From positions 1 to 32,547 of the forward strand of contig NZ_BBCP01000014.1 of assembly GCF_001316105.1 (NCBI RefSeq): DNA of 32,547 bases, given 5' to 3'. This document shows positions 10,705 through 19,517 of the stretch, one piece after another. Source of the DNA: Thermogymnomonas acidicola JCM 13583. GTDB taxonomy: Archaea > Thermoplasmatota > Thermoplasmata > Thermoplasmatales > Thermoplasmataceae. A program made the position numbers and the translations under genes. Numbering within the stretch: position 1 is the first letter of the stretch; the number at the start of each line of letters is the position of its first letter. The notes beneath the pieces were generated by a model. The model did no database searches and was not told the origin of the DNA. It saw nothing but the letters and a program-made list of their open reading frames with translations.

Positions 10705-12270
10705 ATGATAGGACACAGGAACCTCTCGGAGAGCCTGAAGAACCTGGGCCTGCTCCCCCCCATCGCAGGAAACCCCCCCGGGACTACAGAGATACCTGCC
10801 CTCAGGGACATAGATGACTACATCCTGTGCCTCCACGATTCCATAGCGGTGGGTGTGGCCGAGGGCATGTACCTTGCCGACGGCAGGCCCAGGGTGGCCA
10901 GCCTCCACACGATGCCTGGCCTCGGCAACTCCATGGCTTTCATAAACACGGCCAGGGCAAACGGTTCCCCCCCCTGGTCATAATGGCAGGGCAGCAGGAC
11001 ACCAGGCACACAGTGCTCGAGCCGCTCCTCTACCATGACCTTACAGGCATGGTGCACTCATCAGTCAAGTACGCCTACGAGCTCAGGGACCCGCACGACA
11101 TACCTCTCGCCCTGAGGACTGCACTTTCAAGGGCCTTCACACCGCACTACGGCCCGGTTTTCCTCTCCGTTCCCATGGACTTCATGGACAAGGATGCTGG
11201 GGAGCCTGCAGGGCCGTTCGTGCTCCCTGGAAACATGGCCGTGGACAGGGAGGGCCTGCAGGAAGTTGCTGAAATGATCGACGGAGCGAGGTCACCGTGC
11301 ATTGTGGCCGGGTACGAGAACGACATATACGGCCACTTTGGAGGGGGGGTTGAGGCGCTTGCAGATGCCATCGGGTGCCCGGTGTTCGCAGAGCCACTGG
11401 CCTCCAGGTCACCGTGCAGGTCCAGGGACTGCGTTGACTCTGACCTGCAGCCAGCGGCAGCACTGATAAACATGAGCCTGCTGCCCCCCCATGACCTTGT
11501 GATACTTGTAGGCGCAGACCTGACCCTGTACCCCTACACCCCCCCCATAGGCCTCCTACCAGGCAAGAGGGTCGTCTACATAGGCTACTCACCCACCGGC
11601 AGGCACAGCCTGCAGGTGTACGGCAACCCCGACGCGTCAGCCCTCTACCTCTCCACTCTGGTGAAGAGGAAGGGAGAGAGGGTGCACAGGGAGAGGGTAC
11701 GGGACAACACCAGGCTTGCAATAATGAAGAGGAAGAGGGAGAGCGGGTACATCCTCTCCCTGGCCGCAGAAGTATTTAGGGACAGGCCTGTGGTTGATGA
11801 GGCGATCTCCTCGTCCCCCCCTGTGCTCAGGAGCACTTTCGGGTACCGCTCCGGCATGTACTTCACGGCCAGGTCAGGCCAGCTGGGGGGGTGGGGGGGC
11901 CTGCCTGCAGCCACAGGCATGGCCCTGGCCGGGAGGCCATCGCTCCTGGTGATAGGTGACGGATCCCTCATGTACACAGTACAGACCCTCTGGACGGCCA
12001 AGAAATACGGCGCTGACGTCAAGGTGGTCGTGCTGAACAACCACTCCTATGGCATACTGCGTAGCTTCGCCAGCAGCTACTACGAGGACGCCGCCGGGAA
12101 GGAATACCTGAAGTTCGACCTAGACATACACGGGGGGGTGGCGAAGAGCTACGGCATACCAAGCATGGATTTGGAGGAGAGGCATGACGTTGTGGAACTG
12201 TCCAGGACAGAGGGGGCCCTGCATCGGTGTGTACGAGGAGGGCGCAGGCATAAAGAAGCTCTTCCTCTAG
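10705..12270 (+). CDS. ThDP-dependent 2-oxoacid decarboxylase, benzoylformate decarboxylase-like (frameshifted)
   Basis: About 520 residues with the three-domain POX/decarboxylase fold. The N-terminal PYR domain has NPPGTTEIPALRD (ThDP-activating Glu) and ILCLHDSIAVGVAEGM, then LHTMPGLGNSMAFINTARA, whose His and GxGNxM pattern recall benzoylformate decarboxylase (LHSAAGTGNAMG), and PLVIMAGQQDTRH. The PP domain has LLVIGDGSLMYTVQ...LNNHSYGIL, the GDG-x(25-30)-NN diphosphate/Mg motif. Benzoylformate decarboxylase is a family analogy; acetolactate synthase or oxalyl-CoA type enzymes are less similar in the N-terminal segment. Breaks: C6 as C8 near 10970, and G4 as G5 near 12213, after which the restored end is GPCIGVYEEGAGIKKLFL. 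Very rich in G/C tracts (11 of six or more). Confidence 0.85.
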
Positions 12271-12397
12271 CCCCCCCTGCAAGGATTGGCCATACTCCAG
12301 CAATCTGGCGGTGGCATGGCCCTCTAATGGCCCTCAATGCGATACCATGCACAGCCACCTTTGTTGAAGGGGGCCCGGGTACAATGGCAGGGGAATG

Positions 12398-12404
12398 TTT
12401 TAAT
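12398..12404 (+). promoter_or_regulatory. TATA box of coaA
   Basis: TTTTAAT 23-29 nt before the two possible ATG starts (12422 and 12428). Confidence 0.5.
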
Positions 12405-12421
12405 GCGAGGTTCTGCTGGAT

Positions 12422-13396
12422 ATGCAAATGGCACTGCTAGGCAGCCTGAGCCCGTACCTTGAGCTCACGAGGGAGGAATGGGCGAAGCTCAGCGACTACA
12501 ACAACCTGGAGGTCACAGAGGAAGAGCTTGCTGAAATCAGGGGGGGACTGAATGAGACCCTTGACCCCGAGGAGGTGAGGGATGTCTACCTCCCACTGGC
12601 CAGCCTCATAAGGCTGCACAGGAGGGCAACGGTGGAGCTGTTCAGGGCCAGGAACACCTTCCTCAGGCGCAGGGACCTGGAGGTGCCATACATCATTGGC
12701 CTTGCCGGCAGCGTGGCGGTGGGCAAGAGCACCACGGCGAGGATGCTGAGGACGCTCATGTCCTCCTGGTCCGACTATCCCAGGGTATATGTCGTGTCCA
12801 CTGATGCCTTCCTCTACCCCCCCAACAGCGTCCTGGAGGAGAGGGGGGGCCTGATGGATAGGAAGGGGGGGTTTCCTGAAAGCTATGACCTGCCTGCACT
12901 GATCAAATTCCTATACTCACTCAAGTCTGGGGCAAGGCACCTCGAGATACCGACATACTCCCACCTGAAGTATGACATAGTGCCCGGGGGGAGAGGCAGG
13001 TGATCGATGAGCCTGACATCGTGATCCTCGAGGGGGCTGAACGTGCTCCAGACCAAGGGGGGATGGCCAGGTCGCCAACATGAAGAACCTGTATGTCTCT
13101 GATTTCCTTGACCTCTCAATATACCTTGATGCCAGGGAGGAGCATATACGCAGGTGGTACATAGAGAGGTTCCAGATACTCAGGGAGACTGCGTTGAGGA
13201 GGCCTGAGTCGTATTTCAGGAAATACGCCTCCCTTTCCCCCCGGAGGAGGCTGAGGTGGTCGCTTCGCAGGTCTGGGATGCCATCAACGGGCCCAACCTC
13301 AGGGAGAACATAGAGAAGACGAAATGGCATGCGGACCTCATAGTGGTGAAGGGCCAGGACCACAGGGTCAGGTCCGTGCTGATGAGGAAGATATGA
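12422..13396 (+). CDS. coaA: Type I (bacterial CoaA-like) pantothenate kinase (frameshifted)
   Basis: About 315 residues. Phosphorylates pantothenate, the first step of CoA synthesis in bacteria. Close to bacterial CoaA along its length: [41 protein letters not shown] (P-loop), [69 protein letters not shown]. coli CoaA has LHPNQVL, ERGLM and KGFPESYD, so the extra Pro and two extra Gly sit exactly on C7 and G7 tracts. Breaks: G4 to G6 near 12986, G4 to G5 near 13033, G5 to G6 near 13056, C4 to C6 near 13237. ATG at 12422 or 12428. Most archaea use pantoate kinase and phosphopantothenate synthetase instead. Confidence 0.93.
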
Positions 13397-13736
13397 CCCC
13401 CGGGGGGGCTAAATGTGTTTTCGGCCCGTCCTGCCTGGGTGCACCTGTACTGTAGTTCGATATTGTTTGGCACGTGGAGGCTGGTCGCTATCTGGCTTCC
13501 GGGTGCATGCTGCTGGGCCACGCCTTCCTGGGTAAGGCGCTCGCCTTGCCGCCACCCGCTGATGACAGCGCCAGGTCACATGGTGTTCCTGATCGTTCCC
13601 TGAGGAACCCTTTCCGGCTGCACCCGTGATACCATGCGCACCGGACTGCATACCGTCTCCAGGCCCCCGGGGGGGCCCATACCTGGTACCGGACCCTTCA
13701 AGTGGGCTGTGTCGCACTTCAGCGATCTGAAGATTG
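13397..13736. other. Intergenic stretch without a recognisable gene
   Basis: About 340 bp between coaA and the transporter. A minus-strand frame of 118 codons spans it but has no promoter or recognisable motif and is poor in the usual codons. A small perfect hairpin (GTTCC/GGAAC around a CTGA loop) lies near 13592-13605. No clear TATA box precedes the transporter gene. Confidence 0.45.
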
Positions 13737-15081
13737 ATGCACCCGGCTAGCCTTCGGACAAGCATGCAGGGAACCGGCGCGAGCAGGGAGGGCTGGGTGC
13801 AGGTGATATCCGCCTATGCTGGCTGGCTGATGGACGGGTACACCACGATCGCCTATGCACTCGCAGCCGTTACCCTCTCCTCACTCTTCTTTCCTTCCAG
13901 GATAGGTTTCTTCGGGCTCATAGCCACCTTCGGCGGCCTGGCCTCGGAGGAGGTTGCAAGGCCCGTGGGAGCCGTTATCCTGGGCAACTTCCTGGGTGAC
14001 AGGGTTGGCAGGAAGAGCATGCTGACGCTCACCATACTTGGCTTCTCCCTCTTTTCCGCGGCAAAGGGCCTGCTCCCAACATACTCCACAGCAGGCTTCC
14101 TGGCGCCCCCCCTGCTCCTCTACATCCTGCTCTTCGCTGAGGGACTGTTCGCTGGCGCCGAGTACGGGGGTGGCACGGCACTGTCCATGGAGAGTGTGCC
14201 CGCCAGGATCAGAGGGCCCGTTGGCGCATTCGTGCAGAGCGGGTACGGCACCGGGTTCTTCATAGTGTCGTTTGTCTATGCCGCACTCTCCACCCACTAT
14301 GGCCAAGCTGGCTTCACCGCTATGGGCTGGAGGATCCTGTTCTTCACCACCGCTGTGCCGGGCCTCCTTACGCTTGCGATCAGGGCCGCGGCTAGGGAGA
14401 GCGGAGTATTCTCGGATATGAAGGAGAGGCAGGAGATCGAGAAGGAGCCAGTTTCCGCACTGTTCACCAGGGGTTGGGCCCCCCCACTGGCCTTCTCCCT
14501 TGTGCTAACATCTGGACTGCTCTTCATAAATGCTGCCACCTTCACCTTCTACCCATCGCTCCTCTCCATACTCCACCCAGGGATCAGCGGCTCACTGGTC
14601 GGCACCTACAGTGCTTACATCAACCTTGTCTCTCTGTTCGGTGTCTGGCTGGGTGGCTTAATCGCCCTCATGGTCCCAGGTAGGAGGGTGGCCATGCTTG
14701 TCTACGGCCTCACCTTCACTGTTACAGTTTACCCCCCCACGGCATTCTTCGCCTTCCACGGCACGCCTTCCCTTGACCTTGCCATGTTCAGCGTCCAGGC
14801 CTTCTTCGAGGCCATGGTGTTCTCCACCCTTCCCGCATTCCTGTCAGAGACGTTCAGCAAGAAGTACAGGGCCACGGGCGTGGGGGTTCGCTTACAACGG
14901 GGGTGGTGTGATGGCAGGGTTCGCGATATCCATAGTTCTCTACACCTCCGTCCTGGTGAAGAGCCTTTTCACGGCCTGGACTATGTGGCTGCTGATAGCG
15001 GGCGCGGTCATGCTGGTAGGGACTGCCCTGTCCAAGGAGACCTGGAAGAGGGGGGGAGGAGAGGATGCGATCACGTGGTGA
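13737..15081 (+). CDS. Major facilitator superfamily transporter (one frameshift)
   Basis: About 448 residues with around 12 hydrophobic segments; an inner-membrane symporter of the metabolite:H+ or sugar-porter type. The loop between helices 2 and 3 has the MFS signature GNFLGDRVGRKSMLT, and helix 4-5 has EGLFAGAEYGGGTALSMESVPARIRG, like the metabolite:H+ symporter family. A charged central loop (SDMKERQEIEKEP) separates the two halves. Near 14883 G4 is read as G5; beyond it the frame resumes at FAYNGGGVMAGFAISIVL and ends at 15081. Start uncertain: ATG 13737, TTG 13734 or ATG 13764; none has a good TATA box. Substrate unknown. Confidence 0.87.
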
Positions 15082-15230
15082 CCGTGCCCTGAAGCGCCGT
15101 GCGGAACATGGACTCCATGGGCTGCTTGTGCAGGGGGGGCTTTCACAGGGCATCGCACATGGAGCGCCAGGCCCCCCCCACACCTTTACCTGGAACCGCG
15201 CGGGGTGTGTCCGTTGCAGATACGTGGGTT

Positions 15231-15237
15231 TTTTAAG
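15231..15237 (+). promoter_or_regulatory. TATA box of the cyclase-family gene
   Basis: TTTTAAG (within T6AA) about 25 nt before the GTG at 15257, which decides that start. Confidence 0.6.
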
Positions 15238-15256
15238 CCATTCTCCATGGTTGTGC

Positions 15257-15909
15257 GTGAGGATCCACGACCTGACTGCGGAGGTAAGCACACACATGCC
15301 CGTGTGGCCAACCAACCCTCTCCCTGTCATTGAGCCGGTGGGCATAACAAGCAGGGACGGCTATGCCATAGAGAGGATCAGCGCGATGACGCACACAGGC
15401 ACACACATAGACGCGCCCTACCACTTCATTGACGGCGGGGGCCACGGTGGACGCGATTCCCGTGGAGCGCCTTGTCTCAAGAGGGTTCTGCATAAGGCCT
15501 GGTGTGAGGGGGGAGAGGAGATAAGCAGGGCGGACCTGGAAAGGGTGTGGGACAGGAGGTTCAGGGGAAGCGCTATCCTTATAGACACTGGCTGGAGTAG
15601 GAGAAGGGCCTTCACCAAGGAGTTCCTGTACGGTTTTCCAGGCCTCTCAGAGGACGCTGCGGACTTCCTGCTGTCGCAGGAGGTCGGAATGGTTGGCATA
15701 GACACGCTGGGAATAGAGCCCTACAGCCACCATGGCTTTGAGGTGCACAAGAGGCTGCTCTCCGCGGGCGTGTCATAATAGAGGACATGGCCAACCTCGA
15801 TGCCCTGGAGGCCGGCAGGGAGTACACGGTGGTGGCGCTGCCCCTCAAGCTCAGGGGGGGAGCAAGCGGTTCGATGGCCAGGGTGATAGCCATGGAGGTG
15901 GAGTGGTGA
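15257..15909 (+). CDS. Cyclase/kynurenine formamidase-family metal hydrolase (frameshifted)
   Basis: About 215 residues of the cyclase family (PF04199, KynB-like), metal-dependent hydrolases of formamides or related bonds. The hallmark HTGTHIDAPYHF (HxGTHxDxPxH) is present, preceded by MPVWPTNPLPVIEP and followed by ILIDTGWS and GMVGIDTLGIEP, all usual in the family. Frame breaks: G4 to G5 near 15436 and G4 to G6 near 15508, which together restore frame, and a missing G near 15769 (GTGGTC as GTGTC). Restored end: VALPLKL...ARVIAMEVEW. The stop TGA overlaps the GTG start of the OsmC gene, so the two are translationally linked. Physiological substrate unknown; no other kynurenine-pathway gene is in the window. 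Confidence 0.87.
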
Positions 15910-16427
15910 GCGAGGTCAACAACATAGACCTGGATAAGGTGAGGAGGACAGCCGAGAGGGCACAGGAGAACGGCGGGCACTTCCCGGTTGAGAAGACGAT
16001 AGAGGGCACCTTCAACCTCAGGGGGGGCAGCCCGATGTTCACCGCCACGCTTCAGTCCGATTACTCGTCTTTCACTTACTCCGCAGATGAGCCTTCGGCC
16101 CTGGGTGGCAGGGGGGGAGTCCACACAACGCCCCCCCTCAGCTACCTCCTCTTCGGAGTAATGTCGTGCTACGCCTCCACCCTTGCGATCCAGTGCGCCC
16201 TCAGGGGCCTGAAGCTTGGGGAGCTCAGGGTCACCGGGAAGCTGTTCTACGACCTTGCCCCCCCGGTGGTGTCCGGGGAAGAGGCACCTATAATAAAGAG
16301 GCTGGAACTCCACGTGCATGCAGACAGGGAACTGGGTGACCTGATAGAGATATCGAGGGGGGGTAGGTGCCCGGCCGTTTACGCCATAAGCCACCCCCCC
16401 ATAGAGACCGTGATCAGGCAGGACTGA
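15906..16427 (+). CDS. OsmC/Ohr-family protein
   Basis: Complete 173-residue frame. OsmC/Ohr proteins are small thiol-dependent peroxidases. The likely redox cysteines are in FGVMSCYASTLA (about residue 85) and RCPAVYAI near the C-terminus, the C-P pair usual in the family, with the preceding HTTPPLSYLLFG matching the 'P-x-E/Y-LLL' segment. It differs from Ohr in lacking the clear Ohr N-terminus, so a general OsmC-like role is safer. GTG start overlaps the stop of the cyclase gene by 3 bp. Five or more G7/C7 tracts fall inside it and all keep frame (LRGGSP, GRGGVHTTPPLS, APPVV, SRGGRC, HPPIE). Confidence 0.88.
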   Translation: MSEVNNIDLDKVRRTAERAQENGGHFPVEKTIEGTFNLRGGSPMFTATLQSDYSSFTYSADEPSALGGRGGVHTTPPLSYLLFGVMSCYASTLAIQCALRGLKLGELRVTGKLFYDLAPPVVSGEEAPIIKRLELHVHADRELGDLIEISRGGRCPAVYAISHPPIETVIRQD

Positions 16428-16448
16428 CCGCCTGCGCTGCCGGCCATC

Positions 16449-16775
16449 TCACTTCTTTATCCATTCCTGCCTGACCGGGCTGAACACCTCTATGTCCACA
16501 GTGTCCTCGAGCGCCCTGGCCGAGTGCTCCACTGACCCAGGTATCACGATCACGTCACCGGCCGACAGGATCCTGGTCTTCCCGCCAACGGTCATCTCCA
16601 GGCTCCCGGACATGACCCATGTTATCTGCTCACTCTCGTGCCTGTGTGCTGGCACCTCCGCTCCCTTCTTCAGGTCTATCATGGTCAGCATCGATCTTTC
16701 ACCGTAGAACACCCTCCTGGTCACGCCGGGAAACATCTCGACCCTCTCCGCTTCCTTCCAGCTGCCAGACTGCAT
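16449..16775 (-). CDS. Small cupin-domain protein
   Basis: About 109 residues, one cupin barrel. Cupin motif 1 is VPAHRHESEQITWVMSGSLEM (HxH, then E and G) and motif 2 is GDVIVIPGSVEHSARAL, giving the usual His/His/Glu/His metal set. Function unknown; single-cupin proteins may be enzymes or sensors. An in-frame ATG exists upstream at 16793, but a strong TATA box at 16796-16802 would then lie almost on the start codon. The ATG at 16775 is exactly 27 nt downstream, so I chose it. Confidence 0.88.
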   Translation of the reverse strand: MQSGSWKEAERVEMFPGVTRRVFYGERSMLTMIDLKKGAEVPAHRHESEQITWVMSGSLEMTVGGKTRILSAGDVIVIPGSVEHSARALEDTVDIEVFSPVRQEWIKK

Positions 16776-16795
16776 GCATGTGCATGCCGGCATCG

Positions 16796-16802
16796 TTAAT
16801 AA
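16796..16802 (-). promoter_or_regulatory. TATA box of the cupin gene
   Basis: TTATTAA on the minus strand, 27 nt before the ATG at 16775; decides the start of that gene. Confidence 0.65.
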
Positions 16803-16835
16803 GGGGGGGTGTTTAGTAAAAATCATTCACAATAC

Positions 16836-16841
16836 TAATTA
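16836..16841 (+). promoter_or_regulatory. TATA box of the unknown gene at 16864
   Basis: TAATTA, 28 nt before the ATG at 16864. Confidence 0.5.
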
Positions 16842-16863
16842 CTCCTACAGCGATACATACACG

Positions 16864-17444
16864 ATGGAAGACCCCCTTCTCAGGACCTCCGCCTTGTATC
16901 TCCCTCAGACCTGTTCATGGCTGACAGCTCTGTGAGGATCATCTCCATGCGCACCAGTGTGCCTGATGTGAACGTTTCCGGGAGGTGCACCGTGTGCGCT
17001 CCGGTCTCACCGTCCATTTCCTCCGTTGTTGAGTGCCTGAGGTCGCAGAGTGGGGGGGACATCCTGGTAGTCCGTGGTTTTCCGGATGCATACGTTGTGG
17101 ACGAGTCCGTTGCGTCCCTGGCTGAGGCCAGGGGGGGTTACTCAGCCATTGTCTGCCTCGGCTCCGTGAAGCAGGGGGGGATGGCTTCCAGGGTACCCGT
17201 TGTGTTTGAGGGGGGGGAGAGCGCTGTACCCGCCCTGGGCCGGAACGATGGCTGGGATGACACTGTGGAGATCTCCGGGTCGAGGTTCTCCACCGGCACC
17301 CTGGCACGGGTTGAGGGTGGCTACGTTGGCCTTGTGCCCAAGAGGGAGGAGAAGAGGATAGTCTTCTCGGCAGGAGTGATAAGGCTCAAGAGTGCCATCA
17401 TGGCCATGGACTACAGGAGGGGGGGGCTCCTCAGGGAGAACTAG
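16864..17444 (+). CDS. Protein of unknown function (probable frameshift near the start)
   Basis: I do not recognise this protein. The open frame from the ATG at 16917 gives 175 residues, but the TATA box points to the ATG at 16864. Adding one G at 16886 (AGGAC to AGGGAC, the kind of loss seen elsewhere here) joins the two as MEDPLLRDLRLVSPSDLFMA. The body has alternating hydrophobic strands (DILVVRGFPDAYVVD, YSAIVCLGSV), a conserved-looking NDGWDDTVEISGSRF segment, and a basic end (KREEKRIVFSAGVIRLKSAIMAMDY). No signal peptide or membrane segment. Three G-tract Gly doublings occur. It overlaps the convergent aminotransferase gene by 14 bp. Confidence 0.65.
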
Positions 17445-18629
17445 GCCGGAACACACGGCCGAGCCTCCTGATGCCCTCAGAGATTTCTTCCCTGCCTGGG
17501 TATGAGAAGTTCAGCCTGGCTGTGCTGTAGTCCGGGTCTGATACGAATGTGCTGTCTCCCGGGAGGTAGAGGACGCCGCTCTCAACGGCCCTCATGACCA
17601 TCTTCCTTGTATCCACGCCCTGAAAGCGGGCGAATATGAACATCCCGCTGTCAGGGAGGACGTATGAGACCCTGTCCCCAAACTCGGACCTCAGGGCCTG
17701 GTCCATCCAGTCCCTCTTCCTCCTGTAGGCCTCGACTACCCTCCTATGTTCCTCTGTATCAGGCGCCTCTCAAGGGCCTCGGAGCATATGTACTGGGAGA
17801 GCGTGTTCGTGTTCAGGTCTATGAGCTGCTTGACCCTCGAGACGCTGGATAGCAGCCCCCCCGGGTCTCCGGCAGCCCACCCTATCCTGAGGCCGGGCGC
17901 CAGCACCTTTGAGAAAGTTGACAGGTATATGACCCTGCCCTGCCCCCCGTCCATGGACTTGAGTGGCCTTGGCCTTGCACCTGAGTAGTTGATGAGGCCG
18001 TATGGGTCGTCCTCTATTACCATCAAGTCATACTGGGAGGCGATCTCCAGGATGTGCCTCTTCTTCTCCTCGCCCATGCTTGCGCCTGTTGGGTTCTGGG
18101 CAACCGGCATGACATAAATGAACTTCCTCCTGCCTGGTTCCTCAGACCTCACCGCAGCCTCCAGCGAGTGTGTGTCAATCCCGTCCTCCTCCATGGGCGA
18201 CGGCCTTACCCTGGCACCGAACTCCCTGAAGACCGTGTAGGCAACGAAGTAAGTGGGGGGGTTCTCTGTGAAGACCGCGTCGCCTTCCCTGAGGAGAGAC
18301 ATGGAGATGGAGAAGAGGGACTCCTGGGAACCGGTGGTGACAAGGACAGAATCCGGGCCCTGGCCACCGATGCCGAGCTCTTCTTCCATGTACCTTGAGA
18401 TCCTCTCCCTGAGCTTTGGCACACCCATGGCGGCAGAGTACTGCAGTGCGTCCTGCCCCCCATCTCACCAATTACCATGCCCGCTATCTCGGACAGCTCC
18501 TCCCTGGGGGAACACTGAAGGGTCAGGAAGGCCGCCTGCAAGGCTGATCATGCCTGGCCTGCCCGCATAGGCAAGTATCCTTTCCAGATCCTCGTTGGTC
18601 GCCCTTGAAACATATTCCGTGCTACCCAT
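17431..18629 (-). CDS. PLP-dependent class I/II aminotransferase (frameshifted)
   Basis: About 398 residues of the archaeal branch that includes 2-aminoadipate/aromatic (LysN/AroAT-like) aminotransferases. Seen: MISLAGGLPDPSVFP near the N-terminus, LQYSAAMGVPKLRERI, VTTGSQESLFSIS (phosphate-loop region), PVAQNPTGASM, IEDDPYGLINYSG (Asp and Tyr contacting PLP), and YLSTFSKVLAPGLRIGW with the Schiff-base Lys. C-terminal GMFIFARFQGVD and ARLNFSYP (substrate carboxylate Arg). Breaks: C4 to C5 near 18508, G4 to G6 near 18457, one missing G near 17740. No good TATA box lies at 27 nt from the ATG at 18629. Substrate not decided by sequence. Confidence 0.9.
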
Positions 18630-18720
18630 CCTCTGCAAAACTATCGGTAACGAATCCCCTGCCTTCCTTAACCTTTCCCATGGGCGTACTTACCCTCAGG
18701 CATCTGTTAATGCGTTTCAT

Positions 18721-18727
18721 TAATATA
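18721..18727 (+). promoter_or_regulatory. TATA box of the HAD phosphatase gene
   Basis: TAATATA 30 nt before the GTG at 18751. A G7 tract (18739-18745) lies between; if it is really G4 the spacing is 27. Confidence 0.6.
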
Positions 18728-18750
18728 CTCACAGCGATGGGGGGGCTGCC

Positions 18751-19294
18751 GTGGATAGAAGGCGGCCATGGTTGCTGATGATGGACCTGGATGGCACGGT
18801 ATGGGATCACCTGAACATAACCGGCGTTGACCCACCATACCGTGTGGAGGGGGGGCGTGCTTGTATCGGAAAACGGCACAAGGATAAGACCTTACCAAGA
18901 TGCAATAGAGTTCATCAGGTGGTGCAGGTCCAATGGTGCAATAACTTGCACACTGAGCTGGAACAGGTTTGACTATGTGGAGGAGGCCCTGAAGAAGCTC
19001 GGCATATGGGAACTCTTCGACCTGCACGCAACGGAGTACACCCCTGACAAGGCAGGCAGGCTGCGCAGGGTCCTGGACGGCCTCGCCGGCGGTGGCCTCG
19101 TGATACCTCCGGAGAGAGTGGTCTATGTGGACGACAGGGACATCCACATGGAGGAGATAAGGCGCCAGGTTGGGGGGGAGGTCATCTTCATACACATATG
19201 GAAGGTAATAAGGGACTACGCGGAGGCCAGGAGGATCGTGGAGGATAAGGTACTTGGCACACCTGCAGCCAGAGAAGGGCCTGCCGGACAGTGA
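18751..19294 (+). CDS. HAD-superfamily phosphatase, MDP-1-like (one frameshift)
   Basis: About 180 residues of the HAD subfamily III (magnesium-dependent phosphatase 1) type. Motif I is MMDLDGTVWDH (nucleophile Asp plus general acid Asp), motif II TLSWNRFDY (Ser/Thr), motif III Lys in PDKAGRL, motif IV VVYVDDRDIHMEEI. A short cap-less layout and the W after DGT are typical of MDP-1, which acts on phosphotyrosine, sugar phosphates or glycation products in other organisms. The frame breaks in a G7 tract near 18850 (between RVEGG and VLVSENG). GTG 18751 is favoured by the TATA box over the ATG at 18737. No operon partner. Confidence 0.85.
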
Positions 19295-19517
19295 CCCGGT
19301 AGTTCACGGTCGATACCACGACACGCACCAGGGAACTTGCACCTCTCCCTTCAGGTTTGGCCGGTCAAGCCTCACTACTGCCGGAGAGATGTACTCTCAT
19401 CACTGTGTTCCGCTGGCCCTGTGGAGAGGTGAACACAAACAATATCTATGGCAACCGGTTTCTCCGGTGGACTCCCGGCAGGCAGGCATGGGAGGTTAGG
19501 AGTGTAGGTGCTTGATT

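Noticed and set aside
13561-13605. TGATGA followed by CTGA, resembling a C/D box sRNA
   Set aside because: The base before TGATGA is C rather than a purine, no C' box is present, guide spacing is wrong and there is no terminal stem.
13409-13765. 118-codon open frame on the minus strand after coaA
   Set aside because: No promoter, no recognisable motif, atypical codon use and overlap with the transporter start; long chance frames are common at this G+C content.
19350-19400. GTGATGA on the minus strand with a later CTGA
   Set aside because: The D' position reads CCGG, the C' box is poor and flanks do not pair; compare the exact match at 28602.
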